This document shows positions 6,177 through 11,310 of a stretch of DNA of 15,326 bases, piece after piece; the stretch's first letter is position 1; the number at the start of each line of letters is the position of its first letter. The DNA comes from DYGX01 sp035325905 (GTDB lineage: Bacteria; Chloroflexota; Anaerolineae; Aggregatilineales; Aggregatilineaceae). The DNA is taken from NCBI GenBank assembly GCA_035325905.1, contig DAOKYY010000090.1:1-15326 (forward strand), in the 5' to 3' direction. Under the pieces are notes generated by a model. The model saw nothing but the letters and a program-made list of their open reading frames with translations. It ran no database searches and was not told where the DNA came from. The translations under genes were made by a program, and so were the position numbers.

Positions 6177-7634
6177 ATGAGCACTGAGATCACTTATCGC
6201 ACCGAAAAAGACTCTTTAGGCGAGATGCAGGTGCCCGCCGACGCGCTGTGGGGCGCGCAGGCGCAGCGCGCCGTGCAGAACTTCCCGATCAGCGGGATGC
6301 GTCCCTATCCCGCCTTCATCTGGGCGCAGGCGATGATCAAGCGCGCCGCCGCCGAGGTCAACCGTGACCTGGGGCTGTTCGAAGACAAGACTGTCGAGGG
6401 CCGCACGCTGACCGGCGCGCAGATCGCCCAGGCGGTCATCGACGCCGCCGACGAGGTGATCGCCGGCCAGTGGAATGACCACTTCGTGGTGGACCCCTTC
6501 CAGGCCGGGGCAGGGACCAGCCACAACATGAACACCAACGAGGTGATCGCCAACCGCGCCAACCAGCTGCTCGGCTTCGCCATCACCGACGCGCGCAAGC
6601 CGGTCCATCCCAACGACCACGTCAACATGGCGCAGTCCACCAACGACACCATCCCGACCGCGATCCGGCTCGGCGTGCTGTGGCGGCTGGACGAGCTGCT
6701 TAGCACGCTGCACCGCCTGGCCGACGCGCTGTCGGCCAAAGGGCGCGAGTTCGACGACGTGGTCAAAAGCGGGCGCACGCACCTGCAAGACGCCGTCCCG
6801 GTGCGGCTGGGGCAGGAGTTCACCGCCTATGGCAAGGCGGTCGAGCGCAACATCGAGAAGATCGCGCTGGCCGCCGAGGGGCTGCGGCGGCTCGGCATCG
6901 GCGGCACGGCGACCGGGACCGGCCTCAACGCGCACCCCGAATACCACTGGCGGATGGTCGATGCCCTGTCGCGCCTGACCGGGCTGACGCTCTACCCCAG
7001 CGACGACCTGTTCGAGTCGATGCAGTCGATGCAGGACGCGGTCTTCTTCTCCGGCGCGCTGCGCACGCTGGCCCAGGACCTGACGCGCATCGCCAACGAC
7101 TTCCGCCTGCTGAGCAGCGGCCCCTCGACCGGGCTGGACGAGATCCGGCTGCCGGCGGTGCAGCCCGGCTCCAGCATCATGCCCGGCAAGGTCAACCCGG
7201 TGATGGCCGAGATGTTGAACATGGCGATGTTCCATGTCATGGGCGACGACCTGACGGTCACGCTGGCGGGGCAGGCGGGTCAGCTTGAATTGAACGTGAT
7301 GATGCCGATCATCGCGCATAACCTGTTCGAGATGATGCATGTCACCATTGGCGCGGTGCGCGCCTTCACCGAGAAGTGCGTCGCCGGCGTGACCGCCAAC
7401 CGCGAGAAGGCTGAGGGCTGGCTCGCCAAAAACGCGATCCTGGTGACGGCGCTCAACCCGATCATCGGCTACCAGAAGGGCGCGGAGGTCGCCAAGCGCG
7501 CCATGGCCGAGAACCGCTCGATCCTCGACGTGGTGGTGGAGCTGGGCTATCTGAGCGAGGCGGACGCGCGCCGCGCGCTCGACGCCCGCGCCATGACCCA
7601 GGGTGGGATCACCGAAGGCGGCGGAGGCGGGTAA
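6177..7634 (+). CDS. aspA: Aspartase/fumarase-superfamily lyase, probably aspartate ammonia-lyase
   Basis: This 485-residue protein belongs to the class II fumarase/aspartase superfamily and has the signature GSSIMPGKVNP at residues 331-341, which carries the catalytic loop serine. Aspartase would convert L-aspartate to fumarate and ammonia; fumarase would hydrate fumarate. Several discriminating segments favour aspartase: GAGTSHNMN (111-119), QSTND (153-157, where FumC has SSND), SGRTHLQDAVP (from 198) and AGQLELNVMMP. NFPISG near the start is also aspartase-like. LWGAQAQR and HPNDHVN are shared with fumarases, so a fumarase annotation remains possible. The ATG at 6177 fits the family N-terminus, though the nearest purine-rich site (AAAGGA, 6155-6160) is 16 bases away and weak. 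The C-terminus ends in a glycine run. It is cytoplasmic and appears monocistronic. Confidence 0.85.
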   Translation: MSTEITYRTEKDSLGEMQVPADALWGAQAQRAVQNFPISGMRPYPAFIWAQAMIKRAAAEVNRDLGLFEDKTVEGRTLTGAQIAQAVIDAADEVIAGQWNDHFVVDPFQAGAGTSHNMNTNEVIANRANQLLGFAITDARKPVHPNDHVNMAQSTNDTIPTAIRLGVLWRLDELLSTLHRLADALSAKGREFDDVVKSGRTHLQDAVPVRLGQEFTAYGKAVERNIEKIALAAEGLRRLGIGGTATGTGLNAHPEYHWRMVDALSRLTGLTLYPSDDLFESMQSMQDAVFFSGALRTLAQDLTRIANDFRLLSSGPSTGLDEIRLPAVQPGSSIMPGKVNPVMAEMLNMAMFHVMGDDLTVTLAGQAGQLELNVMMPIIAHNLFEMMHVTIGAVRAFTEKCVAGVTANREKAEGWLAKNAILVTALNPIIGYQKGAEVAKRAMAENRSILDVVVELGYLSEADARRALDARAMTQGGITEGGGGG

Positions 7635-7656
7635 GCGCGGCGGTCCACACCACAAA

Positions 7657-7719
7657 CCTCACTTCCTCGCCCCTGTCTCGTTTCCCCTCGCCGCTGGCGG
7701 AGACGGACCAGGGGTGAGG
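7657..7719. repeat. CCTCAC/GTGAGG-tipped palindromic element, copy 1
   Basis: CCTCAC (7657-7662) and GTGAGG (7714-7719) bound a 63-base imperfect palindrome. Inside, CCCCTGTCTC (7670-7679) pairs with GAGAC (7700-7704) and AGGGG (7710-7714) around a five-base interruption. It lies 22 bases after the aspA stop and directly abuts array C. Two related elements occur at 11062 and 13179. Confidence 0.6.
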
Positions 7720-7720
7720 C

Positions 7721-7760
7721 TCGCAGCCGTTAGCAGCTAGCCGTTCGCTAGCGCAGAAAA
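7721..7760 (+). repeat. 10-bp-period repeat array C (purine orientation)
   Basis: Four ten-base units keep a core at the same position (GCAG, GCAG, GTTC, GCAG). It is shorter and more degenerate than arrays A and B. It runs straight into the long hairpin at 7762-7800. The whole spacer 7635-7955 holds this array, the CCTCAC element, the hairpin and the promoters of the next gene, with no protein gene visible. Confidence 0.5.
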
Positions 7761-7761
7761 G

Positions 7762-7800
7762 AGCGGGCGGAAGCGATCGCCGCGATTGCTTCCGCCCGCT
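7762..7800. terminator. 18-bp near-perfect hairpin downstream of aspA
   Basis: AGCGGGCGGAAGCGATCG (7762-7779) pairs with 7783-7800 along 18 positions with a single G-T wobble, around a three-base loop CCG. Plus-strand bases after it are not T-rich; on the minus strand the following bases read CTTTTCTGC. It is a likely transcription end or RNA-protecting hairpin for aspA and shields the next promoter from readthrough. Confidence 0.6.
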
Positions 7801-7824
7801 TGCGTGTCGGGCGGCGCGCCCAGG

Positions 7825-7857
7825 TATTTTGACCCCAAAATATATGTGCGATTTAGT
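7825..7857 (+). promoter_or_regulatory. Palindrome overlapping a candidate upstream promoter
   Basis: TATTTTG (7825-7831) and CAAAATA (7836-7842) form a perfect 7-bp inverted repeat around ACCC, an operator-like layout. It overlaps TTGACC (7829-7834), five of six to a -35 box, followed 17 bases later by TTTAGT (7852-7857), four of six to a -10 box. The stretch from about 7825 to 7930 is markedly AT-richer than its surroundings. Confidence 0.4.
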
Positions 7858-7914
7858 TACGAGTTTTTTATTACTTAGTGCGACATGTGAGGGTTATATC
7901 CGCGAAAATCCGCT

Positions 7915-7920
7915 TATAAT
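7915..7920 (+). promoter_or_regulatory. Consensus -10 box before the secreted-protein gene
   Basis: A perfect TATAAT lies 36 bases before the GTG start. The best -35 position is only a three-of-six match (GTTATA at 7893-7898), so activation or the upstream promoter at 7829 may matter. A predicted start near 7927 leaves a leader of about 29 bases carrying the ribosome binding site AAGGAG at 7942-7947. Confidence 0.55.
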
Positions 7921-7955
7921 GAAATTAACGGCCAGGTAAAAAAGGAGAACCAGTC

Positions 7956-8732
7956 GTGAACGCCTCTCGCAAATTAATCTTTCTGTTGGTTGGATCGTCC
8001 CTTTTTATGGCGCTTGTCATTGGCTCGGCGGCGCTGGCCGCTTCCAGCGCGACTATCGCGTTTCTCGATACGAATCCTCAGCCACAATATCAGGCGAGCG
8101 GCGCCGGTCTGGTGGATGAGGGCTTCGGCTGCGATATGGTCACGATGCTGATCGCCGACGCGACCGGCGGCATCACCGACATCGACACCTTCTGCATCGA
8201 CACAACCAGCGGTACCGGCACCGATTACACCGACTGGGGGTCGTTCTGGAACGGCTATGTGCCGGTTCTCGCGCCGATCACCTATACCCTGTTCGACACT
8301 TCGGCAGGCGACGCCTGCGACGAGGGGGAGAACTCGGCGGCGTGCGGGGCTTACCTCCAAAGCTGCGCGGTGCCGACTCTGGACGAGGCGTTCTACTATC
8401 CAGTCGAGATGCCGGCCGGCACGCCTCGTTCGTTTAGCTGTGGCGGCCCGGCGCCCGTCCCTGGCGCGCCCGGCTGCAAGCTCGCTATCCCGTCCGGCTC
8501 GGTGGTCGGCGATCTGCCGTTCAAGACGCAAATCTACTGGTCGCCCGGCAACGTGTCGCCCGGTCGCTTCATCAACCCCGGCACGTATATCGTCGTCGGG
8601 CAGGATCAGACCGAGGCTTACTACAAGATCGTGCTCGCCTGCCAGTTCATCTGGGTGCCGAAAACCAGCATGCAGCCGAGCTATCTGCCGCCGCAGAACG
8701 GCGCCCCGCTGCCGACGCGGATTGTGAGCTAG
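7956..8732 (+). CDS. Secreted protein of unknown function with eight cysteines
   Basis: I do not recognise this 258-residue protein. The GTG start at 7956 is supported by AAGGAG eight bases upstream. The N-terminus has a basic start (MNASRKL), a hydrophobic core and an AxA site (SAALA, cleavage near residue 29), so it should be exported by Sec. After cleavage about 230 residues remain, rich in Gly, Thr, Asp and Pro, with eight cysteines (in GCDM, FCID, DACD, AACG, QSCA, FSCG, GCKL and LACQ) that could form four disulfides. A proline-rich C-terminus (LPPQNGAPLP) ends the protein. There is no lipobox, sortase motif or second membrane helix, so it is probably released or held non-covalently. It is a single gene behind an AT-rich promoter region and may respond to a specific signal. 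Confidence 0.8.
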   Translation: MNASRKLIFLLVGSSLFMALVIGSAALAASSATIAFLDTNPQPQYQASGAGLVDEGFGCDMVTMLIADATGGITDIDTFCIDTTSGTGTDYTDWGSFWNGYVPVLAPITYTLFDTSAGDACDEGENSAACGAYLQSCAVPTLDEAFYYPVEMPAGTPRSFSCGGPAPVPGAPGCKLAIPSGSVVGDLPFKTQIYWSPGNVSPGRFINPGTYIVVGQDQTEAYYKIVLACQFIWVPKTSMQPSYLPPQNGAPLPTRIVS

Positions 8733-8822
8733 CGGCAGCGAAGGGCAGCTTCGAACAGCAAAAGCAGCCGGGAGCAGCGGGGGCAGGGCGAGCCGCTCAG
8801 CCCTCGCTGCCTTTCTTGCGCT
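8731..8822 (+). repeat. 10-bp-period repeat array D with both orientations
   Basis: Six units at 8731-8790 carry GCAGC, GCAGC, ACAGC, GCAGC, GCAGC and GCAGG, with steps of 9 or 10 bases. The first overlaps the stop codon of the preceding gene. After a small central hairpin, pyrimidine-type units (CGCTGCCTTT, CTTGCGCTTA) follow at about 8805-8822, making an inverted pair as in arrays A/B. The space to 8867 holds nothing else that I can see. Confidence 0.7.
8782..8816 (+). terminator. Hairpin with short T-rich tail between convergent genes
   Basis: GGGCGAG (8786-8792) pairs with CTC-A-GCCC (8796-8803, one bulged A) around CCG. An outer GGCA/TGCC pair adds to the stem, and TTTCTT follows at 8812. 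It could terminate the secreted-protein gene, and it forms the centre of repeat locus D. Confidence 0.35.
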
Positions 8823-8867
8823 TACCACGCCCGCACCCCCTGGGATGATTTGCGGGGATGAGAGGCG

Positions 8868-9686
8868 CTACTTGTCTTCGTCGGCCAGCAGAACGCGCAG
8901 AAACGCCTCCGGGTTGTTCAGAAAATCGCGCGTGACCTGGAAGTGATCCAGCTCCCGGTATTCGACCGGCGCGATCATCCCGCCGTCGAAGCTGAGAATA
9001 CTCGCGCCTGGATAGGCGAGAATGATCGGCGAGTGCGTCGCGATGATGAACTGCCCGCCTTTGTCGACCATCATCTTGATCAGCGTCAGCAGCGACATCT
9101 GCCGGGTGGGGGAGAGCGGCGCTTCCGGCTCGTCGATCAGGTACAGCCCCTCGCCCACGAAGCGCGCCTGGAACAGCTTCAAAAACCCTTCGCCGTGCGA
9201 GTTGGCGTCCAGCCCGCGTCCGTAGGTGCGCTTTAGCTCGCCGATCTCGCGCGCGTAGGGCATCCGCGCCAGGCTCTTCGCCATCTTGGAGCGGCCCCGG
9301 TAGTCGCGCTCGACACGGCCCAGGTCCTCTTCCATCTCGTGCCGCAGGCGTGCGATCTGCTTGGTGTATCCGAAAAAGTCCTCGGCGCGCATGAAAAACC
9401 CGGCGCGCGTCTTCCTCGTCCACGACAGTTTGAGGGTGTCCGCCAGCCGCCGGATGTCGGCCAGCGTTTGATCCGTCTCGACGCTCTCGCTCCCGACGGT
9501 GATCGAGCCGACCGCGCAGGCGATCGCCTCCAGCAGCGTGGACTTGCCGGAGCCGTTCTCGCCGACGAAAAAGGTGACGCTCGCGTTTAGCTCAATTCCG
9601 GTGAAGGACTGCACGGCGGGCACGTCGAATGGAAACCCGTCCGGCAGGCCGCCGGATCGCTTCATCTCGATGGATCGCAGCAGCAT
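8868..9686 (-). CDS. SMC/ABC-like AAA family ATPase (AAA_21/AAA_23 type)
   Basis: This 272-residue stand-alone ATPase has Walker A GENGSGKST at 42-50, an ABC-type signature SHGEG at 163-167, Walker B LIDEPE with Asp185 and Glu186, and the switch His218 in IATHSP. A charged helical insert lies between Walker A and the signature. It has no transmembrane or substrate-binding part, so it is not evidently a transporter. Relatives are annotated only as predicted ATPases, and some act in DNA repair or defence, but no partner nuclease or toxin lies next to it here. The ATG at 9684-9686 begins 12 bases after the osmC-like gene stop, with a weak G-rich ribosome binding site, and it is the last gene of the probable dtxR-osmC-ATPase operon. 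Its cellular role is unknown. Confidence 0.85.
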   Translation of the reverse strand: MLLRSIEMKRSGGLPDGFPFDVPAVQSFTGIELNASVTFFVGENGSGKSTLLEAIACAVGSITVGSESVETDQTLADIRRLADTLKLSWTRKTRAGFFMRAEDFFGYTKQIARLRHEMEEDLGRVERDYRGRSKMAKSLARMPYAREIGELKRTYGRGLDANSHGEGFLKLFQARFVGEGLYLIDEPEAPLSPTRQMSLLTLIKMMVDKGGQFIIATHSPIILAYPGASILSFDGGMIAPVEYRELDHFQVTRDFLNNPEAFLRVLLADEDK

Positions 9687-9698
9687 CTGGCCCCGTCC

Positions 9699-10121
9699 CT
9701 AGACCGGCTGGCCCGCGATCTGGCCGAGCCGCACGGACACGCCCTGGCGCAGCGAGTTCTGCACCTCGGCGACGGTGTCCGTGTGGCGGATGAGGTTGAG
9801 AATCTGATCTTCGGGCGCGTCCGCTTCGACGCGGACATCGTAGGTCACGTTCTCCGCGACCGCGCCGGGCACCGGCGCGAACTCGCCGCGCACCTCGACC
9901 TCGACGCGCCGGACCGCGATTCCGCGCCGCCCCGCCTCGCGATACAGGTCGTTACAATAGCAGGTCGCCAGCGCGAGAAACAGCATCTCGCCGCCGTTGA
10001 CGCTGGAGCCGTAGCCGTCCGGCTTGGCGGCGACGGCGAGGCGGTGCTCTCGCTCGCCGGTGGACAGGCTGACTGCGTGCTGGCCGTGGGAATTGTCAAC
10101 GCGGGCGCGGATGCGGAGCAT
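9699..10121 (-). CDS. OsmC family protein with one canonical cysteine
   Basis: This 140-residue protein has the OsmC/Ohr fold pattern, with the helix segment GSSVNGGEMLFLALATCYC. Cys54 matches the peroxidatic cysteine of OsmC/Ohr, which reduces organic hydroperoxides. The second, resolving cysteine would fall near residue 118 (DTVAEVQNSLR) and is Ala. Cys56 lies two residues from Cys54 and might substitute, or the protein may have another thiol-related role. The ATG at 10119-10121 has AAAGGA (complement of 10130-10135) eight bases upstream. It is encoded 45 bases after the metalloregulator gene and 12 bases before the ATPase gene, so it is probably co-transcribed with both. Link to metal or peroxide stress is inferred from the neighbour. 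Confidence 0.85.
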   Translation of the reverse strand: MLRIRARVDNSHGQHAVSLSTGEREHRLAVAAKPDGYGSSVNGGEMLFLALATCYCNDLYREAGRRGIAVRRVEVEVRGEFAPVPGAVAENVTYDVRVEADAPEDQILNLIRHTDTVAEVQNSLRQGVSVRLGQIAGQPV

Positions 10122-10160
10122 GAGGCGTGTCCTTTCCTGAACCGTGCGATGCGCGGGGTG

Positions 10161-10230
10161 CTGCTTTTAGCCGGTTTTTTCTGATTTTCTCTGCTTGTCG
10201 CTGGCGTTGGCCGGTTTTCCCTGCTCTGGC
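10161..10230 (+). repeat. 10-bp-period repeat array E inside the 3' end of the metalloregulator gene
   Basis: Seven exact ten-base steps read, on the plus strand, CTGCTTTTAG, CCGGTTTTTT, CTGATTTTCT, CTGCTTGTCG, CTGGCGTTGG, CCGGTTTTCC and CTGCTCTGGC. This is the pyrimidine form of the same family. Bases 10167-10230 are coding on the minus strand and make the last 20 or so residues of the regulator plus its stop. Confidence 0.7.
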
Positions 10231-10901
10231 GCGACCAGCACGTCCTGCGCCACGTTCGGGTTGACCACCTGCTCGCCGGCGGGGGTGCGCAGCGTCAGCG
10301 GGCCTTCGAACGGGTCGCGGTGCGTGACCTCGACCGGCGCGCCGAGCGTCAGCCCCTTGTCGCTCAGGTAGCGCAGCAGGTCGGGCGCCTGGTTGAGCAG
10401 GCGCGTTACGACGCCGGGCGTGTCGAGCGGCCACTCCGAGAGGGGAGTCAGCGCGCGCTCCTGCACGTCCCCGGCGGCGCTGGGAATCGGGTCGCCGTGC
10501 GGGTCGAAGCGCGGGTCGCCCAGATACTCCGCGATGCGCTCCGCCAGCCGCTCGGACATGGCGTGCTCCAGCCGCTCGGCCTCGTCGTGGACTTCGTCCC
10601 AGCCGTAGCCGAGCGCCTCGACCAGGAACAGCTCGATCAGCCGGTGATGGCGCACGATTTCGAGCGCGATTCGCTCCCCGGCGGGGGTCAGGCGGATGCC
10701 ACGATACGGCTCGTGCGAGACGAGCTTAGCGCGCGCCAGCTTCTTCGCCATTTCCGTTGTCGAGGGCGCGGTGATCGCCAGCGCCTCGGCCAGTTGCGAG
10801 GTCTGCACGCGCGCGTGCTCTTGCTGAAGCAGGTAGACTGCTTTGAGGAAGTCTTCGATCGCTTCGCTGTAGCTCTCACGCGGGACAGGCTGATCGGTCA
10901 T
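10167..10901 (-). CDS. DtxR/MntR family metal-dependent transcriptional regulator
   Basis: This 244-residue regulator has the three-part DtxR layout: winged helix (about 10-75), dimerisation and metal-binding helices (80-150), and a C-terminal FeoA/SH3-like domain (about 155-230). Metal-site residues visible are His86, Glu90, His105, Glu109, Glu112 and His113. Glu109 replaces the Cys of DtxR/IdeR, and Asp17 replaces its Met10; both match MntR, which suggests manganese sensing. However the MntR Glu11 position is Lys20, so the site is a hybrid. With metal bound it should repress uptake genes or activate efflux genes. The ATG at 10899-10901 has AGGAG (complement of 10907-10911) five bases upstream. 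The last 20 or so residues (PANASDKQRKSEKTG at the very end) are low-complexity and encoded by a repeat array. It heads a probable operon with the OsmC-like and ATPase genes. Confidence 0.88.
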   Translation of the reverse strand: MTDQPVPRESYSEAIEDFLKAVYLLQQEHARVQTSQLAEALAITAPSTTEMAKKLARAKLVSHEPYRGIRLTPAGERIALEIVRHHRLIELFLVEALGYGWDEVHDEAERLEHAMSERLAERIAEYLGDPRFDPHGDPIPSAAGDVQERALTPLSEWPLDTPGVVTRLLNQAPDLLRYLSDKGLTLGAPVEVTHRDPFEGPLTLRTPAGEQVVNPNVAQDVLVAPEQGKPANASDKQRKSEKTG

Positions 10902-10931
10902 GCAGGCTCCTGAGCTGCCAGGGGCGGAACA

Positions 10932-10960
10932 GATTATCTTTATCTTTAGTGTAACCTAAA
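10932..10960 (-). promoter_or_regulatory. Operator-like palindrome and -10 box upstream of the metalloregulator
   Basis: TTTAG-TGTAAC-CTAAA (10945-10960) is an inverted repeat with five-base arms. Its right part TAACCTAA equals a half-site of the DtxR-family consensus (TTAGGTTAGCCTAACCTAA), while the left half is degenerate. On the minus strand GATAAT (complement of 10932-10937) is a five-of-six -10 box just downstream, so a bound repressor would block this promoter. Autoregulation is a reasonable inference. Confidence 0.45.
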
Positions 10961-11010
10961 AGCGTCGAAAAGCAGCCAGGAACAGCCACGAGCAGCGAGG
11001 AACAGTCTTC
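10961..11010 (+). repeat. 10-bp-period repeat array F (purine orientation)
   Basis: Five units at exact ten-base steps: AGCGTCGAAA, AGCAGCCAGG, AACAGCCACG, AGCAGCGAGG and AACAGTCTTC. It begins immediately beside the regulator's operator-like palindrome and is the left half of an inverted pair with array G. The spacer 10902-11310 consists of promoter, array F, a CCTCAC-type remnant, array G and the leader of the next gene. Confidence 0.8.
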
Positions 11011-11042
11011 CCAAGCGCCCTCTTGAAAACAACTGGCAAACG

Positions 11043-11109
11043 CGGAAGCCCGCATGGCAAACCTCACTCCTTCACCCCCGGCGCCGGGCTGGTATGCCAA
11101 ATACTTCCG
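11043..11109. repeat. CCTCAC-type element, degenerate copy 2
   Basis: CCTCAC (11062-11067) is followed by TCACCCCCGGC, as in the copy at 13179 read on its other strand. A perfect 12-base palindrome CCCGGCGCCGGG (11077-11088) is at the centre, and outer arms CGGAAG (11043-11048) and CTTCCG (11104-11109) pair. The expected GTGAGG end is absent, so this looks like a decayed copy. It sits between arrays F and G. Confidence 0.4.
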
Positions 11110-11120
11110 GCAGTCCTCAT

Positions 11121-11190
11121 AGCTGCCAGCTGCCGCCCTTAGCTGTCTTTCGCCGCTTCTCGCTGTCTTTGGCTGTCTTGTGCTGCCGAT
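11121..11190 (+). repeat. 10-bp-period repeat array G (pyrimidine orientation)
   Basis: Seven units at exact ten-base steps: AGCTGCCAGC, TGCCGCCCTT, AGCTGTCTTT, CGCCGCTTCT, CGCTGTCTTT, GGCTGTCTTG and TGCTGCCGAT. It is the most regular array in the window. It ends about 120 bases before the ATG of the next gene and overlaps a weak possible promoter (TTGTGC 11178-11183, TACACT 11200-11205). Confidence 0.85.
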
Positions 11191-11310
11191 GAGATCGTGT
11201 ACACTTTTGGGGAGATGAATGCAGCCGCCCATTCCGCTGCGCAAGCGCCGCCGGTCGCACCCTCGCGGGGCGCCTTCCCCCTGAGCAGCGGCCCCAGAAA
11301 AGATTGCACG

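Noticed and set aside
8868..9686. Anti-phage defence system based on the lone ATPase
   Set aside because: The neighbours are an OsmC-like gene and a metalloregulator; no nuclease, reverse transcriptase, TOPRIM or toxin partner is adjacent.
11197..11310. Upstream GTG start for the 11311 gene
   Set aside because: The 38 extra residues are low-complexity, lack a ribosome binding site and would begin beside the repeat array. It cannot be fully excluded.
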